DNA from: Cytophagales bacterium
GTDB lineage: Bacteria > Bacteroidota > Bacteroidia > Cytophagales > Spirosomataceae
Length of the DNA stretch: 64,000 bases
Assembly (NCBI GenBank): GCA_013298125.1
Contig: JAAFJP010000005.1
Coordinates: forward strand, 149,514 to 213,513
Direction: 5' to 3'
A program made the position numbers and the translations under genes. Positions 20,806-27,761 of this stretch are shown here, in pieces (the first letter of the stretch is position 1; every line of letters begins with the position of its first letter). The notes below the pieces were generated by a model, which was not told where the DNA came from, searched no databases, and saw only the letters and a list, made by a program, of their open reading frames with translations.

Positions 20806-22062
20806 CTACAACAAATTCTTATTAGCCTCAAAAAACACATTCGATTCAAAATCATCCAAATAAGTTTGGGTGATTGACTCACTTTCGTGACCCAAGGCAT
20901 TGCTGATAATGGAAGTTGAAACACCACTTCTTTTCAAAACCGTAGCGTAGGTATGACGGGCAACGTAGGTAGTGATTGGCGTTTCGATTTCTAATGCTGC
21001 ACCAATAATTTTCATATTGATATTTACTTGTTTGATAACTTTGAGTAGTCTGTTCTGAATCTGAGTAGGTGTAATATGGATTGCTTTATTCAAGATTGGG
21101 AATACATAATTCTCAGCATCATAGCCTGATATTTTACTATAGTCTTCTAAGATTTTCAAAGATTGTTCACCTAACTGAATTGCGAAGCTGCAACCCGTTT
21201 TCTGACGGTTGTATTCCATGATTCCAGATTTAGAAATATTCGACCATTTCAATTTCGCAATATCAACATAATTCATGCCTTGATTGAAATAACTGAACAT
21301 AAAAATCTTGTGGCAATCACTCATTTTAGAACCCTCTTTTACAGGATAATTATAAATCTTAATCATATCCTCTTTTGACAACGCCCTCTTTCTCGTTTTC
21401 AAATCAAATTTAGAAACCTTGAAATTATCGAAAGGATAACAAGTTTTGGGAATAATCCCATCGTTAATTGCCTTATTAATGATACTCCTAAGTGTCCGAA
21501 AGTAAACCGCCATTGAGGTTTCCTTAAAATCTCTTTTCCGCATGAACGACTCCCATTTTGTTAGAAAACTGTTGTCAATTTCTTGGAAAGTGAGTTTTTT
21601 GTCAGAATGAAATTTGAAGAGCATCAATTTACAATCGTTGTTTGACTTAGCTGTACCCATGCGTTTTTCTTCTTTGAGAGTTGTAACCAAAGCATCAATG
21701 TAGTTCAAAACTAAGGCATCGGTACTTTTAGGTTTATCTAACACGGCTGTTACTAATTGGTCAATTGTGTATTCCTTAGAGTGTAAACTAAATTCATGAA
21801 TCTTATCTGTAAATTCCTTCTCAAATTTATTGCCTAATGCGATAATTTCAGCACGTTTCGGGTGATTGGATTTTGGCATTTCTTTCGTTTTATCCCAATA
21901 TTTCAAGGGACAGTTCATGCCAATACTGATATATTTCCTGAGACGATTCTTAGTAATCCTCAACATTATTGGATGTTCACCATTCAATAAAACTTTTGAA
22001 GTAAATAAAACCACCTTTACAAAAGCAGTTCCATGAGTGATTGTACCACGATTCTGTTCCAT
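20806..22062 (-). CDS. Tyrosine recombinase/integrase next to the tRNA-Thr fragment
   Basis: The 418-aa protein has an N-terminal arm-binding region (to about 100), a SAM-like core-binding domain (about 120-220) and a catalytic domain. Catalytic residues seen are the ARHT box (Arg near 368), LGHES (His) and the nucleophile Tyr in QTYLDDF near 401. In the first catalytic box the usual Arg is missing (FNQGMNYVDIAKLKW), a substitution also found in Bacteroidota integrases. It lies between hsdR and a tRNA-Thr 3' fragment at 22207-22259, the classic int-att arrangement, so I infer that it integrated an island carrying the type I system. Inversion of local DNA is the alternative role. Confidence 0.88.
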   Translation of the reverse strand: MEQNRGTITHGTAFVKVVLFTSKVLLNGEHPIMLRITKNRLRKYISIGMNCPLKYWDKTKEMPKSNHPKRAEIIALGNKFEKEFTDKIHEFSLHSKEYTIDQLVTAVLDKPKSTDALVLNYIDALVTTLKEEKRMGTAKSNNDCKLMLFKFHSDKKLTFQEIDNSFLTKWESFMRKRDFKETSMAVYFRTLRSIINKAINDGIIPKTCYPFDNFKVSKFDLKTRKRALSKEDMIKIYNYPVKEGSKMSDCHKIFMFSYFNQGMNYVDIAKLKWSNISKSGIMEYNRQKTGCSFAIQLGEQSLKILEDYSKISGYDAENYVFPILNKAIHITPTQIQNRLLKVIKQVNINMKIIGAALEIETPITTYVARHTYATVLKRSGVSTSIISNALGHESESITQTYLDDFESNVFFEANKNLL

Positions 22063-22139
22063 TTTTATCCAACTCTTGGTTTACACAGAGTTTACACAAA
22101 TATACAAAATAACTATTAAAGTTGATAATCATAAAAATT

Positions 22140-22176
22140 AAAAAAGTGCTTTAAAACGTATTTAAAGCACTTTTTT
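22140..22176. terminator. Perfect 16-bp hairpin flanked by A and T runs
   Basis: AAAAAAGTGCTTTAAA (22140-22155) pairs exactly with 22161-22176 around a 5-nt loop. The A and T runs on both sides let it act in either direction. It separates the recombinase start from the tRNA fragment. Confidence 0.7.
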
Positions 22177-22206
22177 ATAACTATTTAGTGCCAATTATTA
22201 GTAGTA

Positions 22207-22259
22207 AGCAACTGACTTGTAATCAGTAGGTCATTGGTTCGATCCCGATAGAAGGCTCA
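22207..22259 (+). repeat. tRNA-Thr(TGT) 3' fragment, putative attachment site
   Basis: The sequence contains the anticodon arm ACTGA-CTTGTAA-TCAGT (22211-22227, anticodon TGT), a variable segment, a T arm ATTGG-TTCGATC-CCGAT (22233-22249) and the 3' acceptor strand AGAAGGC plus tail. The matching 5' acceptor and the D arm are absent: upstream bases do not give GCCTTCT or a D-arm pattern. It is therefore the duplicated 3' end that tRNA-targeting integrases leave behind. The intact gene should lie at the other end of the island, apparently to the left of this window. Confidence 0.75.
22246..22259 (+). repeat. Left copy of the 14-bp core direct repeat (att) of the second element
   Basis: CGATAGAAGGCTCA here is identical to 31535-31548. 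Both copies are followed by a similar hairpin containing TTCATAC and GTATGAA and a T run, so the duplicated segment includes the end of the tRNA-like sequence and its terminator. The roughly 9.3 kb between them carries recombinases and replication genes. Confidence 0.7.
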
Positions 22260-22269
22260 AAAATTGAAA

Positions 22270-22304
22270 AAACCCTTCATACGCAACGTATGAAGGGTTT
22301 TTTG
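22270..22304 (+). terminator. Hairpin terminator after the tRNA-Thr fragment
   Basis: AAACCCTTCATACG (22270-22283) pairs with CGTATGAAGGGTTT (22287-22300) around a CAA loop and is followed by a T run. It resembles the hairpin after the second att copy at 31558-31594. Confidence 0.75.
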
Positions 22305-22309
22305 TTGGA

Positions 22310-22348
22310 TTTAATTGAGGTATTCAAAATTTCAATACCTCAATTAAA
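22310..22348. repeat. Perfect 15-bp inverted repeat near the left end of the element
   Basis: TTTAATTGAGGTATT (22310-22324) is exactly complementary to 22334-22348 with a 9-nt spacer. No T run follows, so it may be a protein site or cruciform near the att site rather than a terminator. Confidence 0.65.
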
Positions 22349-22362
22349 CAAAAACGTTAGGC

Positions 22363-22388
22363 ACAAAAAAAGAGGTTGCTAAACCTCT
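22363..22388 (-). terminator. Terminator of the methyltransferase transcript
   Basis: AGAGGTT (22371-22377) pairs with AACCTCT (22382-22388). On the minus strand it is followed by a run of T (the A run at 22364-22371). It lies beyond the 47-bp repeat array, so the array would be transcribed as the 3' UTR of the methyltransferase gene. Confidence 0.65.
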
Positions 22389-22549
22389 CTATTGTCAAAG
22401 TGTGATTGACCTGAGCAAATTGTATTCAGGTGAATCACGGTTCAAAGTGTGATTGTACCAGGAGCAAAGAAAAGTATTTTATCACGGTTCAAAGTGTGAT
22501 TGAGCTGAGTTTTAAAAAACCAGGCGAATCACGTTTCAAAGTGTGATTT
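22387..22549. repeat. Interspaced repeat array: four hairpin repeats with exact 47-bp period
   Basis: Repeat copies start at 22387 (degenerate first half), 22434, 22481 and 22528, each exactly 47 bp after the last. The core of 22 bp reads ATCACGGTTCAAAGTGTGAT plus two bases; AATCAC and GTGATT at its ends are complementary, so each copy can fold as a hairpin. The three 25-bp intervals (22409-22433, 22456-22480, 22503-22527) differ in sequence, although the first can itself fold (ACCTGA with TCAGGT). The last copy ends one base before the methyltransferase stop codon complement at 22551. No cas gene is nearby. It could be a guide-type array, recombination or protein-binding sites, or a processed 3' UTR. 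Confidence 0.75.
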
Positions 22550-22550
22550 A

Positions 22551-23366
22551 TCAAGACTCAATGAGTGCAGCTCTTTCACGTTTGTACTGCATTCGTTTTC
22601 TGCAACTCGCATTATGAACCGTCTTTTTGCCTGTCAGAACTTCACCACATCCACAAGGACAAATGTTTTGTGTGATTGGTCGCTTGCTTTTGAATAGGTA
22701 TAAATCACGTATTCTTTTCGCTATCTCACAAGCAACGCCATAATGTACGGCATTCCCTAAAAGTTTGTACTTTCCCTTTCTGTTAAATTCTGAAAGTGTT
22801 GGTACATAGTCAAGCCCCTGCAACTTACAAACGTCTTCAAAATCTCTTCTTTCCGTTCTGTTACCCTCCGTTACTGTGATACATTTTTCAATTGAACCTT
22901 TGTACTTTGTTCGTTCAAAAATCAAAGATAGATTATCTTTTGTCCCAAACTGAAAGTGTCGTTTTCTGGATTGACTGAATCCCAAATCATTAGGGGATAA
23001 ACAGAAACGTTGTACATAATAACCATTGATTTTAATATCTGGAACGGTAGGGACGTTTTCCAACAAAAACCATTTACAGTTTGATTCTAAGACAACTCTT
23101 TTAAATTCCTCCATCATTTCTAAACCGTAATTTGTTGGCTTACTTCGCCTTGCTTTGCTAAAATCTTGACAGGGTGAACCGCCTATAATTCCATCAAATT
23201 TATTACTTACAGGGTGAAAGTCTCGAATATCTCTATCAAAAATAATGTCAATCCCTCCTACAACACAAAACCCGTTCTTTTCAAACCCTTTGCCTAACAA
23301 ATCTATTCCCGAAAATACTGATAACACTAATTGAGTTTCAGTAAAATATTTGTTTTTGTTATCCAT
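22551..23366 (-). CDS. DNA (cytosine-5) methyltransferase, orphan
   Basis: The protein is 271 aa, short for the family. Motif I LSVFSGIDLLGKG (15-27), motif IV with catalytic Cys66 in GGSPCQDFS (62-70), motif VI ENV (103-105), motif VIII QSRKR (132-136) and motif X GNAV (204-207) are all present, so it is probably active. The target recognition region between motifs VIII and X is only about 65 aa. A C-terminal Cys cluster (CPCGCG at 236-241, C255) may bind zinc. No partner restriction enzyme is adjacent. The gene starts 1 bp after the stop of the recombinase upstream, implying co-translation, and its 3' UTR holds the 47-bp repeat array. It may protect the element or regulate its own sites. 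Confidence 0.92.
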   Translation of the reverse strand: MDNKNKYFTETQLVLSVFSGIDLLGKGFEKNGFCVVGGIDIIFDRDIRDFHPVSNKFDGIIGGSPCQDFSKARRSKPTNYGLEMMEEFKRVVLESNCKWFLLENVPTVPDIKINGYYVQRFCLSPNDLGFSQSRKRHFQFGTKDNLSLIFERTKYKGSIEKCITVTEGNRTERRDFEDVCKLQGLDYVPTLSEFNRKGKYKLLGNAVHYGVACEIAKRIRDLYLFKSKRPITQNICPCGCGEVLTGKKTVHNASCRKRMQYKRERAALIES

Positions 23367-23367
23367 A

Positions 23368-24537
23368 TCATTGTAAATGCAACGTACTCAAATCCATGTA
23401 TTTAGTCAGGACGGTACAATAATAATTTTGGGTTGTCTGTATATCTTGGTGTCCCAAAATCTTGCTTACTACTTCAATCGGTACACCATTATTTAATAAA
23501 TAAACTCCTGCCGACCTACGCCCCATGTGAGATGTAATTTCCTCAATATTAGGGTATTTCATAATCTCACCTAAGAAACGTAATGATATATTGTATTCAT
23601 AATTTCCTGAGACATTAAAAGAATCCCCTATTTCGTCCAAAATCTCTTTGGCTTGTTTCAATAGTGGTACGGGGTAATGTTTCTTTGTTTTCTTTCTAAA
23701 AATCATCATTACGGGTTTTCCACCAATTGTTTTTATATGTTCTGACTTTTTAAAACTCCGTATTTCTTCATAGGCTAATCCGCTGAAACATTGGAAGATA
23801 AAAGCCTTCCTTACTCGTTCGTGTGGTTCATAACTAAATCTATGTTGCATTAATCGCTGTATTTGGTCTTCGTCTATCCAAGTCAATTCTTTGCCGTCTC
23901 CTGTGGGATTTTCTGCCCCCAATATTTCATGGTAAGTCAAAAACCCTTTCTTTATGGTAAACCTAACAACTGACTTGATAAATGTCAATAAAACATGGTT
24001 TGAACTTTTATTCCTTTGGCTATTCTCTTTTAAGTCTTCCCAAACATTTTCCTTGAACTCTTCTAACTCTAATTTCTTTTTGTTGATGCTTTCAAGGTAT
24101 CTCAAAATGATATTTTTAAAACCTGTGTACTGTACTATTGTAGATTTCGTAATACCGCTTTTAGTTCTGTTCTCAATGTATAAATCTATGCAATCCATTA
24201 AACAAGGCACTTTTAGCGGTTTTTGGAGATAGGTTTCTTTCAGTAATCGGGCTGTCAGAACCTTACCCTGATACTGTAATTTAATAGCAAGATTTCTTAT
24301 TTCATGTTCGATAATATCAAGCCTTTTGTTGTCCTTTGCGGATTGTTCATCTTCCAAATTGATACGCCTTTTCTTATAGTCCCAATCTTTGACATATACC
24401 ATTATTTCCGTACTAAATGGAATTGCAACGGGTGTACCTTTTACGTGTATTTCACAAATTACGCTACATTTTCTTTCACGACTTCCAAGTATTCTTAACT
24501 TGAAATAAGGGTTTATTTTTACGGTTTCGTTATACAT
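23368..24537 (-). CDS. Tyrosine recombinase, probable integrase of the second element
   Basis: The 389-aa protein has an arm-binding domain (about 1-90), a SAM-like domain (about 115-215) and the catalytic domain. Box II shows HMGRRSAGVYLL with His and Arg, then LGHQDIQTT and the nucleophile Tyr in TQNYY near 372. Box I reads FSGLAYEEIR, with Ala where Arg usually stands, as in several Bacteroidota integrases. It abuts the methyltransferase gene downstream and is preceded by a small HTH-like gene, a layout that fits xis-int-MTase. Confidence 0.9.
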   Translation of the reverse strand: MYNETVKINPYFKLRILGSRERKCSVICEIHVKGTPVAIPFSTEIMVYVKDWDYKKRRINLEDEQSAKDNKRLDIIEHEIRNLAIKLQYQGKVLTARLLKETYLQKPLKVPCLMDCIDLYIENRTKSGITKSTIVQYTGFKNIILRYLESINKKKLELEEFKENVWEDLKENSQRNKSSNHVLLTFIKSVVRFTIKKGFLTYHEILGAENPTGDGKELTWIDEDQIQRLMQHRFSYEPHERVRKAFIFQCFSGLAYEEIRSFKKSEHIKTIGGKPVMMIFRKKTKKHYPVPLLKQAKEILDEIGDSFNVSGNYEYNISLRFLGEIMKYPNIEEITSHMGRRSAGVYLLNNGVPIEVVSKILGHQDIQTTQNYYCTVLTKYMDLSTLHLQ

Positions 24538-24622
24538 TTTTTTGCCTATTTTAATTATTTGATTAGATTATTTTCTTTAAAACTGTGGTACTTTTTTACT
24601 ATAAAATTCAATCTTGATAAGA

Positions 24623-24853
24623 CTAATATCCTATAATTTCCCTCCTTTCAGATTCTGACATGGCGGGCAATAAATCATTTAACATTTCTAAAACTTGTGC
24701 ATCCCTAAACCTCATTTGTCCCTTTTTCCAATCTACTGATTTTAGCACTTTTTCAGATAAGTATTTATTGAGTTGCTCAATTGAGATATTTAGGGCGGTT
24801 GATATATCCGTTTTGTTCCATAGTATCATCATTTTATTTGTACGTTTTGCCAT
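24623..24853 (-). CDS. Small DNA-binding protein, possible excisionase or array-binding protein
   Basis: The 76-aa protein (MAKRTNKMMILWNKTDISTA start) has a predicted helix-turn-helix-like N-terminal half (TDISTALNISIEQLNKYL) followed by basic residues (KSVDWKKGQMRF). I do not recognise a named family. It stands directly upstream of the recombinase on the same strand, the usual place for an excisionase, and its start lies 34 bp from the helically phased TTC array, so it may bind that array. The role is inference. Confidence 0.6.
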   Translation of the reverse strand: MAKRTNKMMILWNKTDISTALNISIEQLNKYLSEKVLKSVDWKKGQMRFRDAQVLEMLNDLLPAMSESERREIIGY

Positions 24854-24886
24854 ATTTTTAATATTTTAAAGTTTTACTAAATTAAT

Positions 24887-25112
24887 TTCAAATGATTTCA
24901 CCTGCCTATATCGACCATTTTCACCACTTTTCAGATTTTTTTCACACGATTTCACCCATTTTCAAGTTTTTTTCCCTCATTTTCACCCTTTTTTAGGTTT
25001 TGGTTCGACTCGTTTCACAAAAACTTCACCTCATTTCACAAAAACTTCTCATTTGGTTCACCCGTTTTCAGCTTTATTTCCCATTTAATTCACGTTTATT
25101 TCACCCTTTTTC
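24887..25112. repeat. Helically phased TTC(AC) array, candidate origin, centromere or filament site
   Basis: Twenty TTC triplets occur here, at 24887, 24897, 24920, 24930, 24941, 24951, 24961, 24972, 24982, 25004, 25014, 25025, 25035, 25046, 25057, 25067, 25078, 25089, 25100 and 25110. Every gap is 10 or 11 bp, except two gaps of 22-23 (one unit skipped). Twelve read TTCAC. No TTC lies out of phase. The mean of about 10.6 bp equals one helical turn, so all sites face the same side, and the alternating T tracts should bend the DNA. The tract ends inside the last few codons of the primase gene. It recalls plasmid partition sites with 11-bp iterons or lambda Xis filaments. Confidence 0.8.
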
Positions 25113-25985
25113 ATGCTTTTTTGTAGTTGTATGCCTATTCAGATAGTCGTTAAAGTCATTATATCCATCGTAAATTATTGACCTGTCCACGATTGAAAGG
25201 TTATCCGCTCTTAGTTTCTCCACGGCTTTTGTTCCTGCATCGTCTCTATCCAAGAAAGTATGGATTGTTTCCGCCTTATTTAGCCGTTCTTTGGCTTGTG
25301 GTAGTAGTGATAAGGAATTAAGCACGATAACTGTATTGAGTGGCTTAGAAGTGCCAAAAAACGCCAATGCTGAAAGGAAATCAAAAAAGCCCTCAAATAG
25401 ATAAATTCCTTTGCTGTCTGGTACGTCAAAGGTTGTGATTGCTTTGGGGTGTGTGCAACCTTTGAAGTGTTGGTTACGTAGTTCAAAACCTGACTTATCA
25501 TTTCTGAATCCTAATGAGTAGTAGCGTTTGCCGTTGTTGATGTAATGTACCTCAAATAAGAATTTGTAGGCAATATGAAACGGAATGCTTCGGCTCTCAC
25601 AGTAGGCAATGAGTGAGTTAGTTTGCAGGGGCTTAACGTTGTCAATGGTTATCTTATTCTTTGGGTTAATATCTTGGTTGCCAAAAGAAGAAGAAAAATT
25701 TTTGGGAGGAGTGTAATTTAAACCCGTTGCCATTGATTGTAAGTGATTGCAAGCGGTTGTAAAATCAAAGTCGTGTAAATATCTTATCAAATCAATAATA
25801 TCTCCACGTCTGCCGTTTGCGTAGTCAGTCCATACATTTATGGAAGGAGTAACAGAAAGAGAAGGTTTGCTGTCATTTCTCAATGGAGAATGATAAAGTA
25901 AGCGAGTACCCTCTCTTTTAGATTTATAACCTAAACTTTGAAGATAATCAGTAATTGGATATTGCTTTAAATCTTGAATTTTCAT
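25101..25985 (-). CDS. TOPRIM primase of the integrated element
   Basis: The 294-aa protein joins a CHC2-like N-terminal domain (about 1-90: LLYHSPLRNDSKPSL, then WTDYANGRRGDIIDLI) to a TOPRIM domain. Zinc-binding cysteines of the usual primase finger are missing, as in many element-borne primases. TOPRIM residues are Glu198-Gly199 in YLFEGF and Asp247-Asp249 in LDRDDAG. The size and lack of a helicase domain fit a plasmid, satellite or mobilizable-element primase. It follows a RecA-like ATPase gene on the same strand, so the pair probably replicates the excised element. Confidence 0.88.
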   Translation of the reverse strand: MKIQDLKQYPITDYLQSLGYKSKREGTRLLYHSPLRNDSKPSLSVTPSINVWTDYANGRRGDIIDLIRYLHDFDFTTACNHLQSMATGLNYTPPKNFSSSFGNQDINPKNKITIDNVKPLQTNSLIAYCESRSIPFHIAYKFLFEVHYINNGKRYYSLGFRNDKSGFELRNQHFKGCTHPKAITTFDVPDSKGIYLFEGFFDFLSALAFFGTSKPLNTVIVLNSLSLLPQAKERLNKAETIHTFLDRDDAGTKAVEKLRADNLSIVDRSIIYDGYNDFNDYLNRHTTTKKHEKG

Positions 25986-26225
25986 TTTTTTTCTTTTGGA
26001 ATGAGTGGATTTTTAAGTGAATTTTAAGAGTACGGACAAGCGGACGGACAAAAAGGGGGGGCATATATGTAAACTGTCCGTCCGTCCGACTTTTGCCCTG
26101 TGAGTAATTGTATAGGAATTTTACCATTAAAAAAATACGGACGGACGGACAAACAACCCTTTATATATACCTGTCCGTCCGTCCTTAAAGAGGCACGGGC
26201 GGAAACATAAAAAAGTACAAAAAAA
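25986..26225. repeat. GGACGGAC inverted repeats between the replication genes
   Basis: Two inverted repeats lie here. GGACGGACA (26042-26050) pairs with 26075-26083 across a 24-nt spacer, and GGACGGACGGACA (26039 offset: 26139-26151) pairs exactly with 26172-26184 across a 20-nt spacer. Both spacers hold an AT-rich ATATA segment beside a G or C run. A related degenerate copy (CTGTCTGTCCGTTCC) sits inside the 3' end of the ATPase gene at 26269-26283. No gene is convincing in the gap. This may be an origin, an operator for the replication operon, or an RNA structure between ATPase and primase. Confidence 0.7.
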
Positions 26226-27377
26226 TTAAAATTTAATTTCCAAATTTGGAGAATCATAAAAATATACCTGTCTGTCCGTTCCATTTTGTTTTTCTGTTTT
26301 AGTTTTTAATAAATCAAAACCAATCATATCTTTAAACGCTCTATCTCTTTTTGTTCTAATGGAATCCGCTTTTAAGTTTTTATTTTTAGGATTAGTTTTT
26401 AGATAAATACCAATTTGATTTTTTAGTGTATCAGTTGGTAAACCTTGCCCTTTGTGATTTTTAAAACAGTTTTCAAGTAATTCAATTAACTCACTACGTT
26501 TAGCTAAATCTTTATCCTCTGCAATCTGTTTGATACTTTCAATCTTTTCAGCATCACAAGAAACGGGTTTCCCTTTATCGTCAAACTCCCAATAAATAGG
26601 CTCAATCTTTTTTGAACCTCTGAAATAAGTAGATTTTATTGAATGTACTTTTTTGTCTTCTTCATAAGAAACAGAAATAGCCCCCTGACATTTGCGGGCG
26701 GCTTCACTTCCAATATGTCCTCTCATTTTACCATTACCACCACCACCACCGTTTTCATGTATCAAACAAACTATACAAGTATTATTTATTGAACTCATTT
26801 TCATTAAATACCTTATCAATTCGTTTCCTGTCGTCTCCTCGTTTGCACTTGGTAGAAAGTCTGTTACACCGTCAATTATCCATAAATAAGCGTCATTGTA
26901 ATAATGGAAAAGGCTCTTTAAATAATCCATATTTTCCACATGGTTAAACTCTCTCAAATTTAAGGCTATGAAGTTTTCAGGCTCTTTATCTAAACCCGCA
27001 ATATCAAGTATAGAATTAATCATTTTCTTGGTATCACTCGGATTTTGTTCTGTATCAATGTATATCACTTTCCTACCTTGACAGTATTCTGAAACTATGC
27101 TAATCGTGTCTAAGTTTTCGGGTTTCTCCTTCATTAAAGCGGTTGCAATCATAAACCTTGTAATGGTAGATTTACCCGCCTTTGGAAGTCCTGACACGAA
27201 AGAAATATCACCATTCACCCCAAAAACCGAACCCCCTATTTTAATAACAGGTTTCATTTCCTTATACTGATTAGCACGTGTTACTCTAATATTCTCAATA
27301 TCCTTTAACGTGTATTTAATTACTTGATTCTCAGTATTTTGTGTATTATTTTCTTGCGAATCTGAATTATTTTTCAT
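26226..27377 (-). CDS. RepA-like RecA-fold ATPase (putative replicative helicase/replication protein)
   Basis: The 383-aa protein has a Walker A motif GLPKAGKST (63-71), a strand KVIYIDTEQNP typical of AAA_25/RepA proteins, a Walker B-like YLWIIDG, and a His-containing CLIHENGGGGG segment with a flexible Gly run, all of the hexameric RepA/DnaB-like class. The C-terminal part (about 290-383) is a basic helical region, possibly a winged helix. Its last codons overlap a copy of the GGACGGAC repeat. With the primase downstream it forms the replication module of the element. Confidence 0.82.
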   Translation of the reverse strand: MKNNSDSQENNTQNTENQVIKYTLKDIENIRVTRANQYKEMKPVIKIGGSVFGVNGDISFVSGLPKAGKSTITRFMIATALMKEKPENLDTISIVSEYCQGRKVIYIDTEQNPSDTKKMINSILDIAGLDKEPENFIALNLREFNHVENMDYLKSLFHYYNDAYLWIIDGVTDFLPSANEETTGNELIRYLMKMSSINNTCIVCLIHENGGGGGNGKMRGHIGSEAARKCQGAISVSYEEDKKVHSIKSTYFRGSKKIEPIYWEFDDKGKPVSCDAEKIESIKQIAEDKDLAKRSELIELLENCFKNHKGQGLPTDTLKNQIGIYLKTNPKNKNLKADSIRTKRDRAFKDMIGFDLLKTKTEKQNGTDRQVYFYDSPNLEIKF

Positions 27378-27451
27378 ATCTTTGGGTATGGTTTTGAACA
27401 GCCGATTTTGTTATATTCGGATGTTTAAATTGTAAAGATTATTAATTGCAA

Positions 27452-27487
27452 ACAGCCCCGTATCTCTGACACGGGGCTGTTTTTTTT
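27452..27487. terminator. Strong GC-rich hairpin
   Basis: ACAGCCCCGT (27452-27461) pairs with ACGGGGCTGT (27471-27480) and is followed on the plus strand by seven T. On the minus strand only a short T run follows. It separates the small gene upstream from the ATPase gene. Confidence 0.7.
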
Positions 27488-27761
27488 AGTTACAAAAAGA
27501 CTTGTGATAAGTGTCTATCATGCCGTCATATTCCTCTAATTCTTTCATTAGATTTTCCTGTATTGCTTGGTTTATCAATATACCTTGTCTAAGGTCTTTA
27601 TTGAGTTGTTTGAGGGCGTGAATTAAAGTCTTTTGATTCTCAAAAATCATTTCATACGACCCAATTTTTAGTAAAAAATCGTGTCTCAATTCCTCCCCCT
27701 CTTCGTTGTGCGTGAATACATCCATGAGATTATTGGTTTTTAAGGATTTGAGAAAAAGCAT
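27486..27761 (-). CDS. Small hypothetical protein, coupled to the second recombinase
   Basis: This 91-aa protein is acidic and probably helical (ENQKTLIHALKQLNKDLRQG, NLMKELEEYDGMIDTYHKSF). It starts inside the end of the recombinase gene upstream (32-bp overlap in another frame), which suggests translational coupling. No family is recognised. A recombination directionality or regulatory factor is possible from position only. Confidence 0.55.
   Translation of the reverse strand: MLFLKSLKTNNLMDVFTHNEEGEELRHDFLLKIGSYEMIFENQKTLIHALKQLNKDLRQGILINQAIQENLMKELEEYDGMIDTYHKSFCN

Noticed and set aside
16271..22062. hsdS phase variation by the nearby recombinase
   Set aside because: No second hsdS or inverted TRD copy is in the window, and the recombinase is better explained by the tRNA fragment next to it.
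22355..22361. GTTAGGC resembling the attC core of integron cassettes
   Set aside because: The matching GCCTAAC partner is absent, and there is no integron integrase. A 7-bp match is likely chance.
22387..22549. Calling the 47-bp-period array a CRISPR
   Set aside because: The repeat core is only 22 bp with 25-bp intervals, no cas gene is in the window, and the first interval can fold by itself. I report it as an interspaced repeat array instead.
26024..26284. An 86-codon minus-strand frame across the GGACGGAC repeats
   Set aside because: Its repeated peptide words come from the DNA repeats themselves, and it overlaps the ATPase gene.
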